A stretch of 33,345 nt of DNA from an uncultured bacterium (GTDB lineage: Bacteria > Patescibacteriota > Minisyncoccia > Phycocordibacterales > CAIZLB01). The position numbers were made by a program, and so were the translations under genes. The stretch spans positions 1 through 33,345 of the forward strand of contig CAIJKW010000031.1 of assembly GCA_903821355.1 (NCBI GenBank), given 5' to 3'. This document shows, in pieces, positions 1 through 8,588 of this stretch (positions are counted from its first letter, which is position 1; the number at the start of each line of letters is the position of its first letter). Below the pieces are notes generated by a model, which did no database searches, was not told where the DNA came from, and saw only the letters and a list, made by a program, of their open reading frames with translations.

Positions 1-1
1 A

Positions 2-142
2 CTTGAGAACGACGTTAGACAAATACACAATCCTGAACTGACTGCTCAGTGGGAACTCTTTGTAGGTAACAAAGACCCAAAGAAAGCTGAACAAGCTGCA
101 ACTGACTTGATGTTGATCTTGGCTGATGGGACGGTGAAGTAG
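2..142 (+). CDS. C-terminal part of a CDS truncated by the window edge, unknown product
   Basis: Open frame from base 2 to TAG at 140-142: LENDVRQIHNPELTAQWELFVGNKDPKKAEQAATDLMLILADGTVK*. Confidence 0.55.
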   Translation, partial: LENDVRQIHNPELTAQWELFVGNKDPKKAEQAATDLMLILADGTVK

Positions 143-180
143 GGGCATCAACCTTAGTTGTCGAAGATTTAGTCTCAATC

Positions 181-552
181 TTATTTGTGGTCCATAATAC
201 TCAAAAAGATTAATCTGTCATCACTGTTGGTTTTTTGTATGACAACTTTTATTTTTCTATCATTGATAATACTTGTGACGCCCCAAAAATGCATTATGTT
301 TTTTCCTTTGTTGTTGTGACGATATTCAATGTCGGCATTTACGTCTTGTAGTATATATATGGCATGTTTTAGCAATAGTAATCTTCTGGTTTGGTTTATT
401 ATGTTTCTATTATGACCATGCTTAACCAATAAATGTTCAAAACCTTTCTTAGTAAAGAAAATTTCTTGGTTTAAAAACAGTATCGATCTAATACTTCCAA
501 TCTTAAAATACTCGATTTTCCATCTAGATATAAGACTTGTTAAATTTTTCAT
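181..552 (-). CDS. Small RNase/toxin-like protein (possible phage Barnase-EndoU-ColicinE5/D-RelE-like nuclease fold), copy A
   Basis: 123-aa ORF clearly paralogous to 3778-4155; shared IRSxxFLNQEIxFxKxGFxHL, R-rich helix, HFWGxT, IKVxIxK, LxFLSIM blocks; fold assignment is by recalled motif style only. Confidence 0.7.
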   Translation of the reverse strand: MKNLTSLISRWKIEYFKIGSIRSILFLNQEIFFTKKGFEHLLVKHGHNRNIINQTRRLLLLKHAIYILQDVNADIEYRHNNKGKNIMHFWGVTSIINDRKIKVVIQKTNSDDRLIFLSIMDHK

Positions 553-599
553 TGACAGAATATTACTATTTTATATATGGAATAAATCCAAAGATTTTC

Positions 600-780
600 T
601 AAAGAAAATTTTTATGAAAAAAATATTAAGCTTCGTCAATATTGATTTTTGCCAAAAGATAGAGTAGTATATTACCAATGCTTGTGAAGCATTGGTAATA
701 TACCAAACTGTTTAAGAGCGACATTGTAGTCGCAAGCGAGCAATAACAAAAACATCCCCATAAGGGATGTTTTTGTTATC
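600..780 (+). ncRNA. Candidate structured small RNA, copy A, ending in an intrinsic terminator
   Basis: 17-bp perfect hairpin 667-683/687-703 (loop GTG); hairpin GCGAC 718-722/GTCGC 729-733; conserved CAAGCGRGCAATAR; terminator 743-779; matches 4201-4385 with covarying stems. Confidence 0.55.
743..779. terminator. Bidirectional intrinsic terminator
   Basis: ATAACAAAAACATCCC-CATAA-GGGATGTTTTTGTTAT; may also serve RNase R on the minus strand. Confidence 0.8.
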
Positions 781-828
781 TGCACAATCTATAGATCTTA
801 ATTGGCAGGTTGTTACAATATTGTAATA

Positions 829-2856
829 CTAGATAATCTCAAAGGTCAAAGACTTGCTATCCAAGTCAGCTGCCAACAATTTTACTTTAACTTTGTCTCC
901 GATGCTAAAGGTTGTCTTTGTATTTTCACCAACTATTTTATATGATTTTGGATCTGTATTGTAAAAATCAGATGGTTTCAAATCCTTTAGTCTAATCAAA
1001 CCTTCTGCTTTGCTTGTTGGTTCTTCTATAAACATTCCAAAATCTGCAATTCCAGAGACTGTACACTCAAATTCTTCACCAATTTTTCCTTGCATGTATT
1101 CAACCTGTTTGTATTTGACAGATGAACGCTCAGCATCAGCTGCTTCAACTTCTTTTTTGGATGAATCAGTACAAATCTTTTCTAATCCTTGAACGATAGA
1201 AGCTGGTACATTTTTGTGTTCCAAAATTATTTCCAAAATTCTGTGGGTCATCAGGTCAGGATATCTTCTGATTGGAGAGGTGAAGTGTGTATAGAAATCA
1301 AAAGCTAAACCAAAGTGACCGATATTTTTTGTTGAGTAAGTTGCCTTTGCCATAGAACGAAGTGTTGCAACTTTTATAACAGCCTCAGATGGGGAGCCAA
1401 TGACTTCATCGAGTAGTTTTTGAATATCCTTTGGCGATATTTTTGACCCAACTTTTGGAATGTGAAAATCAAAGCCGAGCGCTCTAACAAAGAGAGATAA
1501 ATCTGCAATTCTATCTGCGTCTGGTAAATCATGAACTCTGTAAACCCCAGCATTTTCTTGATGCGCGATCTTATTTTTTCCGGATATAAATTCAGCGACC
1601 TCTCTATTTGCAAGAAGCATAAATTCTTCAACTAACTTGTGGGTATCTAGGCGCTCTTTCTTTAGAACGGCGATAGGTTTGCCATTTTCATCTAATTGGA
1701 ATTTTATCTCTGTTGTTTCAAAATCTATGGCACCTTTTTCTTTTCTTTGCTTAAGCATTATTTTTGCTAGCCTATTCAATTCTAGAAGCTCTGTTTTGAA
1801 TGGGGCAGCTTTCCAAGCGCCGCCGGCCTCCAGGTTTTGTTCTCTGCTCCTTATAGGTGCGCCGGCGGCGCTACTATCCCCAGCGTCATTCAAAACACCC
1901 TGTGCTTCTTCGTAACTAAATCTTTTATCAGAATGAATCACACTCTTGCCAAACCATTTATCCAAAATTTCACCCTTAGTACTCATCTTGAATACGGCAG
2001 AAAAAGCATATCTATCCTCATTTGGATTAAGACTACACATTCCATTTGAAAGAGAATGGGGAAGCATTGGTATTGTTCTATCAACTAAGTACACTGAAAA
2101 AGCACGCCTCTTCGCCTCGTTATCAAGCGCTGTGTTTGTACGAACATAATGAGAAACATCAGCGATGTGTACGCCGATTTCATACATGTCTTCGCCTCCT
2201 TTCTCATCTTTAATTTGTCTAATAGAAAGAGCATCGTCAAAATCTTTTGCATCAACTGGGTCTATTGTACAAGTAAAGACATCTCTAAAGTCTTTTCTCT
2301 TAGCAATTTCTTCCTCTGTTATTTTTCCATTTTCTGCTACGCTCTTATCTGCCTCAGCAATAACTTCTGACGAAAAATCAATTTCAAAACCACGATCAAT
2401 CACAATGGATTGCATCTCAACATCGTTATCTCCTTTATGTCCTATAACTTGAATAACCTCTCCGTCAGGATATCTTTTAAGATCATCCGTCCATGTATCT
2501 ATGTGTATTTTTGTAAGAACCTTATCATCTATATTATATTCATCTGATTTTGGTATGACGATTTCTATATTTAGTCTGGCGTTATCAGGCTTAACTAGAA
2601 GGTGACCAAATTCTTCATCGTAAACAACAGTCCCAACAAATTGAGTTTTCTTTCTTTCTACGATTTTAGTAACCTTGGCGCATTCTGTTCCTTTAAAATT
2701 TACATAGGTCTCGGCTTCAACGGTATCTCCTGGGAGAGCTGTACCGGTATCTTCAGCTTCAACAGGGAATGATTCCTCTACGTCCTCAACATTTATAAAT
2801 CCTTTACCTTTGCCATTTAAAGAGATTATACCTACTATTTTTGTTATTTTACTCAT
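829..2856 (-). CDS. rnr: Ribonuclease R (RNB-family exoribonuclease)
   Basis: 675 aa; TIDPVDAKDFDDALS, IGVHIADVSHYV, FTSPIRRYPDLMTHRIL, C-terminal S1-like domain. Confidence 0.93.
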   Translation of the reverse strand: MSKITKIVGIISLNGKGKGFINVEDVEESFPVEAEDTGTALPGDTVEAETYVNFKGTECAKVTKIVERKKTQFVGTVVYDEEFGHLLVKPDNARLNIEIVIPKSDEYNIDDKVLTKIHIDTWTDDLKRYPDGEVIQVIGHKGDNDVEMQSIVIDRGFEIDFSSEVIAEADKSVAENGKITEEEIAKRKDFRDVFTCTIDPVDAKDFDDALSIRQIKDEKGGEDMYEIGVHIADVSHYVRTNTALDNEAKRRAFSVYLVDRTIPMLPHSLSNGMCSLNPNEDRYAFSAVFKMSTKGEILDKWFGKSVIHSDKRFSYEEAQGVLNDAGDSSAAGAPIRSREQNLEAGGAWKAAPFKTELLELNRLAKIMLKQRKEKGAIDFETTEIKFQLDENGKPIAVLKKERLDTHKLVEEFMLLANREVAEFISGKNKIAHQENAGVYRVHDLPDADRIADLSLFVRALGFDFHIPKVGSKISPKDIQKLLDEVIGSPSEAVIKVATLRSMAKATYSTKNIGHFGLAFDFYTHFTSPIRRYPDLMTHRILEIILEHKNVPASIVQGLEKICTDSSKKEVEAADAERSSVKYKQVEYMQGKIGEEFECTVSGIADFGMFIEEPTSKAEGLIRLKDLKPSDFYNTDPKSYKIVGENTKTTFSIGDKVKVKLLAADLDSKSLTFEII
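1816..1872. repeat. GC-rich inverted repeat inside rnr
   Basis: agcgccgccggc (1816-1827) and gccggcggcgct (1861-1872), perfect 12-bp arms, 33-nt loop. Confidence 0.8.
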
Positions 2857-2917
2857 TTATATCTTATTTTTTATCTATTCATTGTATATAGTACTATGGA
2901 TAGGGAGTCTTGTATAT

Positions 2918-2946
2918 TTGACTCTAAGCCTTAATTTTGATACTAT
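2918..2946 (+). promoter_or_regulatory. Sigma70-type promoter of rpsP
   Basis: TTGACT (2918-2923), 17 bp, TACTAT (2941-2946); ATG at 2957 implies a near-leaderless mRNA. Confidence 0.65.
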
Positions 2947-2956
2947 TTTCCTACTT

Positions 2957-3253
2957 ATGTTAAAAATCAGACTACAGAGAGTTGGAAAGAGAAATGAGCC
3001 ATCATTCCGTCTTATTCTTGTTGAATCAAAAAGAGCAGCAAAAGGCGGCCACGCCCATGAAATTCTTGGTTCTCACAGCTTTAGAAAGGATGGCACAATC
3101 ATTAAAACAGACAGAGTTCTTTACTGGCTATCAAAGGGTGTGCAAGTTTCAGATACAGCTCACAACCTATTGGTTTCAAATAAGGTAATAGACGCTAAGA
3201 AAAAGAACGTTCTTCCTAAAAAGACTCCTCCAAAGAAGGAAAAAACAGCCTAG
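2957..3253 (+). CDS. rpsP: 30S ribosomal protein S16
   Basis: MLKIRLQRVGKRNEPSFRLILVESKRAAKGG...; internal ATG of the 2810-3253 ORF fits S16. Confidence 0.93.
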   Translation: MLKIRLQRVGKRNEPSFRLILVESKRAAKGGHAHEILGSHSFRKDGTIIKTDRVLYWLSKGVQVSDTAHNLLVSNKVIDAKKKNVLPKKTPPKKEKTA

Positions 3254-3413
3254 TTTCGGTATATTTCAGTAATACAGTTTTAAAGGTTATTATAAATCAT
3301 ATTTTACTGTAAATAATTATCAACAGTTATTTGTTTTAATTATTTCAACATTAATTCAATATGATGTATAATTTACTTATTATCAGTTCAATTAAATAAT
3401 CAGTATAAAAGTT

Positions 3414-3725
3414 ATGCCAGCACAAAACGATACAGAGTTTCTTGAGTTTATTATTAAATCACTCGTAGAAAACCCCGACGCTGTTAAGGTAAGCAGAAGG
3501 GTAGATGATATGGGTGTTTTCATTGAACTCATTGTTGACCCAGTTGATATGGGTAAGATTATTGGTAGAAATGGTCACACAGCTCAAGCTATAAGAACAG
3601 TTATGAAGGCCTTCGGAAAGAAGCACCAAGCAAATATAAGTATTCAAATCAAAGAACCTGAGTCAAGTGCTAAAAAAGAAACAAAGACTCTTGATGAAGC
3701 TGTGGCAGATTTGGGGATAGAATAG
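3414..3725 (+). CDS. khpA: KH-domain RNA-binding protein (KhpA-like)
   Basis: KH motif GKIIGRNGHTAQAIRTVMKA; next to rpsP as in many bacteria. Confidence 0.88.
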   Translation: MPAQNDTEFLEFIIKSLVENPDAVKVSRRVDDMGVFIELIVDPVDMGKIIGRNGHTAQAIRTVMKAFGKKHQANISIQIKEPESSAKKETKTLDEAVADLGIE

Positions 3726-3748
3726 GGTTATATTTAAATACAAGAGAT

Positions 3749-3776
3749 CAAAAGCACTCCTTAGGAAGTGTTTTTG
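3749..3776. terminator. Intrinsic terminator between convergent KH gene and toxin-like copy B
   Basis: AAAAGCACTCC-TTA-GGAAGTGTTTTT. Confidence 0.65.
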
Positions 3777-3777
3777 C

Positions 3778-4155
3778 TTACTTTCCCTTACCGTAATTCA
3801 TGATACTTAAAAAAGTGAGTTTCCCATTGTTTACTTTATATATAATAACCTTTATTTTATCATCTCTAATAGTTTTAGTTATACCCCAGAAATGAGTTTT
3901 ATTTCCATTATTTTCCATATATCTATATTCAACTTCGACATGATAATCTTGTAATATTCTTTCTATATATATTAATAAACCAAATCTTCTTACTTTTTCA
4001 GATGTACTTCTGCGATATTTACCTTTTTTAATGAGATGGTTAAAACCGGTTTTATTAAATATAATTTCTTGGTTAAGAAAAATAACAGATCTAATCTTCT
4101 TGATTTGATAGTATTTTGTCTTTTCTTTTTCTATAAATTCTTTAATCTTTATCAT
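3778..4155 (-). CDS. Small RNase/toxin-like protein, copy B (paralog of 181-552)
   Basis: 125 aa; IRSVIFLNQEIIFNKTGFNHLIKK vs IRSILFLNQEIFFTKKGFEHLLVK (16 of 24 identical in this block). Confidence 0.72.
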   Translation of the reverse strand: MIKIKEFIEKEKTKYYQIKKIRSVIFLNQEIIFNKTGFNHLIKKGKYRRSTSEKVRRFGLLIYIERILQDYHVEVEYRYMENNGNKTHFWGITKTIRDDKIKVIIYKVNNGKLTFLSIMNYGKGK

Positions 4156-4200
4156 TTAGGTAAAGATTAATATAGAGATGATAAAGAAAAGACGAAGATT

Positions 4201-4385
4201 TTCTAAAGTTTTTTGTTAAAATATAAAAGATGAATATCGTCAATATTGCCTTTTTTGTAGTGATAAATTATTATATTGACAATGTTCGTAAAGCATTGGA
4301 CTCAGGTCCAACCTGTTCAACCGCGGCATTAGAGCTGCAAGCGGGCAATAGTAAAAACACTCCGAAAGGGGTGTTTTTACTTATC
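4201..4385 (+). ncRNA. Candidate structured small RNA, copy B, ending in an intrinsic terminator
   Basis: CAATGTT 4280-4286/AAGCATTG 4291-4298; GGAC-TCAG-GTCC 4298-4309; GCGGC 4323-4327/GCTGC 4334-4338; CAAGCGGGCAATAG; terminator 4351-4380. Confidence 0.55.
4351..4380 (+). terminator. Intrinsic terminator with GAAA loop
   Basis: GTAAAAACACTCC-GAAA-GGGGTGTTTTTAC. Confidence 0.8.
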
Positions 4386-4477
4386 GGTAGAACCCCAGAG
4401 ATTCTGTTATTTCTTATTACCGCTAGGGATCACCATTATCATGGACTTACAACCTCATCTGTGGCATTATGTTGACC

Positions 4478-5194
4478 ATGCGCTACCACCTAATTTCATT
4501 GTTTCCAGAATCAACCAACTCATATCTAAATGAGTCTATTTTGGCGCGTGCTCAAGATAATAAGTTGATCTCATTTCACTACTATAATCCAAGAGATTTT
4601 GCAAAGCCGACCAAGATCCAAGAGGACAAAGCTAAGCCATATATTCAAGTTGACGATAAAGCATACGGCGGAGGCCCTGGAATGGTTATTAAAGCTTTGC
4701 CTGTTGCGCTAGCCATAGAAAAAGCCCTTAACTTTGCCAAAAAGAAGAAAGATTTCACAAAAGAATTGATTGTTTTTCTATCTCCATCGGGTGAACAATT
4801 TACAAATAATACTGCCACAAAAATGGCTCAAAAATTCTCAGATATTATCTTTGTTTGTGGCAGGTATGAGGGTATTGACGCTCGCACAAAGAAGATGTTT
4901 AAGATGAAAGACTACTCTGTTGGACCCTTTGTGACCACCGGAGGAGAGCTTCCTGCTATGATTATGATTGACTCCATCTCAAGGCAGATTGAGGGTGTTT
5001 TAGGAAAATTCAATAGTAGGGAAGAAGACAGAGTTTCCTCAAAAGACGTTTATACTAGGCCTGAAATCGTAGAATTTAAGGGCAAGAAATACCGGGTACC
5101 ACAAATCCTTTTAAGTGGCAACCATAAGAAAATTGAGGGTTGGAGAGGGGAGAGAAAAGGGGGATCGGATTTGGATAGAGTTGTCAACACCTAA
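4478..5194 (+). CDS. trmD: tRNA (guanine37-N1)-methyltransferase
   Basis: MRYHLISLFPE..., YGGGPGMV, CGRYEGIDAR, YSVGPFVTTGGELPAMIMIDSISR; ORF could also start at 4469. Confidence 0.94.
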   Translation: MRYHLISLFPESTNSYLNESILARAQDNKLISFHYYNPRDFAKPTKIQEDKAKPYIQVDDKAYGGGPGMVIKALPVALAIEKALNFAKKKKDFTKELIVFLSPSGEQFTNNTATKMAQKFSDIIFVCGRYEGIDARTKKMFKMKDYSVGPFVTTGGELPAMIMIDSISRQIEGVLGKFNSREEDRVSSKDVYTRPEIVEFKGKKYRVPQILLSGNHKKIEGWRGERKGGSDLDRVVNT

Positions 5195-5197
5195 AAA

Positions 5198-5226
5198 TTG
5201 ACACCTGTGGATAAATCGTATACTAT
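5198..5226 (+). promoter_or_regulatory. Promoter upstream of rpoB with a ~140-nt leader
   Basis: TTGACA (5198-5203), 17 bp, TACTAT (5221-5226). Confidence 0.65.
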
Positions 5227-5374
5227 AGAACTCTGCGTAAAGACGATTGAGTTTTCCAGAGCTCTTTCGCGGACTTATCTCGATTCGGCTGACACCGGCA
5301 AGATCTTCAAGACCTTGTCGGCTATCGTCCGATTCACTATTACCAACTTTCGTATAATTTAAAACAGACGCTTT

Positions 5375-8300
5375 ATGATGCGCCCCAAAAAGTATTTTTC
5401 ACGTTTTAAGGAGCCTTTAGCACCGCTCCCAAATTTGGTCGAAGCACAATTAGAATCATTCAAATGGTTACTAGACAAGGGGATATCAGAAGTGTTCAGT
5501 GAATTCTCATCTATCAAGGACTACTCAGACAAAAAATTTGAGTTGGATTTTTTTGATTTTCAATTAGAAAAGCCTAAATTCGATGAGTTTTATGCAAAGG
5601 AGAATAAGGTAAACTATGAGGCCCCTCTAAAGGTCATGGTTCGTCTTAAAAATAAGATTGTAAACACAACAAAGGAACAAGAAATATTTGTTGCTGATTT
5701 TCCTTTGATGACTGATCACGGAACTTTTATTATCAACGGTATTGAGAGACTCATCGTTCCACAACTTGGCCGTTCATACGGTGTATTTTTTACTTCGCAA
5801 GAACTAAAAGGTAAAACATATTTTGGAGCTAAGATTCTTCCTGCACGTGGTGCATGGATAGAGATCGATACAGATGCAGATCATACTATATATGTAAGAA
5901 TGGACAGAAAGCGTAAATTCCCAGTTACGTCATTACTTCGCGTGTTTGGTGCTGAAACTGATTCAGATATCAAAGCACTGTTTAAGGACAACGCACTTGC
6001 ACTTCCTTTTATTGAGTCAACACTAGCAAAAGATCATGCTAAGACAAAGGATGAGGCATACATTGAAATTCACAGAAAAATGCGTGACGGTGAGCTAGCA
6101 ACAGCTGATAACGCACGCGACTATGCGAACAGTCTATTAAAGTCAGCTGAAAGATATGATCTTTCAAAAGTTGGACGTTTTAGATTCAATCAAAGATTCA
6201 ACAAGCCAATGGATGAGAAGTCACTTTCTGCCATGACTCTTAGTATTGATGACTTGGCAGTTACAATAAATAAAATTATTGAACTTTCTCACAATCCAGA
6301 TGCTATACAAGACGATGTTGACCACTTGGGTTCTCGTCGTGTTAAGTATGTTGGAGAAATGCTTCAAACAAAAATTAGAATTGGTATGACTCAGATCAAG
6401 AGAAACATTCAAAACAGAATGTCTACAATTGATACTGATGCAAACCTTCCAATTCAATTTATTTCACCTCGTCCACTTCAAGCTCGTATAAAGGAATTCT
6501 ATACTACAAACCAATTGTCACAATTTATGAGTCAAGAAAATATTCTTGCTGAAATTGAACACTTGAGAAGAATTTCTGCCCTTGGCCCCGGAGGACTAAC
6601 AAGAGAGCGCGCTGGAGTTGAAGTTCGTGATGTTCACGCTTCTCACTACGGAAGAATTTGTCCTATTCACACACCTGAAGGTCAAAATATTGGTCTCGTT
6701 CTTCAACTTGCTATGTATGCAAGAATCAATCACTTTGGAATGATTGAGACTCCTTATGCAAAGGTGGTTAAAGGAAAGGTCACAAAAGAAATCGTATATC
6801 TAAATGCTCTTGAAGAAGAGGGGTGTAAAATTGCCCACGCTACAACTGATTATGATAAGGAAGGTGTAATTAAAAAAGATACTCTAGAAGTTAGAATTAA
6901 CGGTGAGCCAGCAGTCGTTTCAAAAGAAGAAGTAGAATACATTGACGTCTCAACAGACCAAGCGTTTTCTATCTCAACTTCCATGATTCCATTTTTGGAT
7001 CACGATAACTCTCAGCGTGCGCTTATGGCCTCAAACATGCAGAAGCAAGCTACTCCTTGTATAGTTCCTGAAGCGCCTCTAGTTGCTACTGGAATTGAAG
7101 AGAAAGCAGCTATTGATACTGGACGTATTGTCATCGCGCCTGAAGACGGTCTTATAATTGGTGCTGATGCAAAGAAAATCGTTCTAAGAGGAAAGAAGGA
7201 TCATGAATTTAAACTCGTAAACTTTAGTAGAACAAACCAATTTACTGTTTTCCATCAAAGACCAACAGTGAGCATCGGACAAAAAGTTAAAAGAGGTGAT
7301 GTTCTTGCTGATACTTCTACATCTGTAAATGGTCAAATGGCTTTGGGACAAAACTGTCTTGTTGCCTTTATGACATGGTCAGGTGCAAACTTTGAAGATG
7401 CTATTATTCTATCTGAAAGACTTGTTAAGGAATCAAAATTCACTACAGTGCACATGGAAGAGTTTGTTATCAATGTTCGCGATACAAAGCTTGGTCCTGA
7501 AGTTACTACACATGATATTCCTAACGTTGGAGAAAACAGACTTAAGAACTTGGATATCGATGGAATCGTTAGAGTTGGAGCTGAAGTTCGCCCTGGAGAT
7601 ATTATCGTTGGAAAAATTACTCCAAAGAGTGAGACTCAACTTACTCCTGAAGAGAGACTCCTTCGTTCTATCTTTGGTGAGAAATCAAGAGATGTTAAAG
7701 ATACTTCAAAGCGCCTAGAAAATGGAAAGCGCGGACGTGTTGTTAGTGTAAAAATCTTCTCAAGAGAGAAGGGTAATAAGCTAGAGTCAGGAATTATTAA
7801 AAGAATTCACATTGAAGTTGCTCTTCTACGTTCTGTTTCTGTTGGAGATAAGTTGGCTGGACGTCACGGTAACAAGGGAGTTATCTCACGTGTTCTTCCG
7901 ATCGAGGATATGCCATTCATGGCAGACGGAACTCCTGTTGATGTTATTCTAACTCCTCTTGGTGTTCCTTCTCGTATGAACCTTGGACAGATTCTTGAGC
8001 TTCACCTAGGCCTTGCTGCAAATAAAATGGGTTATCAAGCTATTGTTCCTCCATTTATTGGAGCTACATCTGAAGAAATCAAAGCAGAGCTTGTTAATGC
8101 CGGATACAATGAAAATGGAAAGATGAAATTGTTCGATGGTAGAACAGGAGAAAAATTTGCTCAAGATATTGCTGTTGGATACATGTATATTTTGAAACTT
8201 CACCACATGGTTGAAGATAAGATTCACATGCGTTCCATCGGTCCTTACTCTCTAATTACACAACAACCTCTAGGAGGAAAGGCACAAGGAGGAGGACAAA

Positions 8301-8575
8301 GATTTGGAGAAATGGAAGTCTGGGCGCTAGCTGGATATGGAGCGTCTCATGCACTTCGTGAAATGTTAACTATTAAGTCCGATGATATACAAGGAAGAAC
8401 TCAAGCCTTTGACTCAATCGTGAAGGGTCACAAGTTGTTGGATCCAAATACTCCTGCATCATTTAATGTACTTCTTGCAAACCTAAGAGGACTTTGTGTT
8501 GATGTTGAGCTCAATAAAGACGGTGGTCTAGAAGAATTGGTCGCAGAAGCAAAAGAAGAGTACGAAAATAATTAA
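5375..8575 (+). CDS. rpoB: DNA-directed RNA polymerase subunit beta
   Basis: Full-length 1066 aa; GPGGLTRERAGVEVRDVHASHYGRICPIHTPEGQNIGL, GDKLAGRHGNKGVIS, QPLGGKAQGGGQRFGEMEVWAL. Confidence 0.98.
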   Translation: MMRPKKYFSRFKEPLAPLPNLVEAQLESFKWLLDKGISEVFSEFSSIKDYSDKKFELDFFDFQLEKPKFDEFYAKENKVNYEAPLKVMVRLKNKIVNTTKEQEIFVADFPLMTDHGTFIINGIERLIVPQLGRSYGVFFTSQELKGKTYFGAKILPARGAWIEIDTDADHTIYVRMDRKRKFPVTSLLRVFGAETDSDIKALFKDNALALPFIESTLAKDHAKTKDEAYIEIHRKMRDGELATADNARDYANSLLKSAERYDLSKVGRFRFNQRFNKPMDEKSLSAMTLSIDDLAVTINKIIELSHNPDAIQDDVDHLGSRRVKYVGEMLQTKIRIGMTQIKRNIQNRMSTIDTDANLPIQFISPRPLQARIKEFYTTNQLSQFMSQENILAEIEHLRRISALGPGGLTRERAGVEVRDVHASHYGRICPIHTPEGQNIGLVLQLAMYARINHFGMIETPYAKVVKGKVTKEIVYLNALEEEGCKIAHATTDYDKEGVIKKDTLEVRINGEPAVVSKEEVEYIDVSTDQAFSISTSMIPFLDHDNSQRALMASNMQKQATPCIVPEAPLVATGIEEKAAIDTGRIVIAPEDGLIIGADAKKIVLRGKKDHEFKLVNFSRTNQFTVFHQRPTVSIGQKVKRGDVLADTSTSVNGQMALGQNCLVAFMTWSGANFEDAIILSERLVKESKFTTVHMEEFVINVRDTKLGPEVTTHDIPNVGENRLKNLDIDGIVRVGAEVRPGDIIVGKITPKSETQLTPEERLLRSIFGEKSRDVKDTSKRLENGKRGRVVSVKIFSREKGNKLESGIIKRIHIEVALLRSVSVGDKLAGRHGNKGVISRVLPIEDMPFMADGTPVDVILTPLGVPSRMNLGQILELHLGLAANKMGYQAIVPPFIGATSEEIKAELVNAGYNENGKMKLFDGRTGEKFAQDIAVGYMYILKLHHMVEDKIHMRSIGPYSLITQQPLGGKAQGGGQRFGEMEVWALAGYGASHALREMLTIKSDDIQGRTQAFDSIVKGHKLLDPNTPASFNVLLANLRGLCVDVELNKDGGLEELVAEAKEEYENN

Positions 8576-8588
8576 TTCAATTACCAAC

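Noticed and set aside
718-745. Resemblance of GCAAGCGRGCAAUAR to twister or twister-sister ribozyme cores
   Set aside because: Only a few short nucleotide matches; required helices and other conserved positions were not found.
600-780. Classical type III TA (tandem RNA repeats upstream of ToxN on the same strand)
   Set aside because: The RNA is divergent to the protein gene and not a tandem repeat array.
1010-2452. Several plus-strand ORFs opposite rnr (1010-1192, 1637-1915, 1837-2049, 1946-2149, 2149-2370, 2165-2452)
   Set aside because: Antisense frames of a well-supported RNase R gene, no family resemblance.
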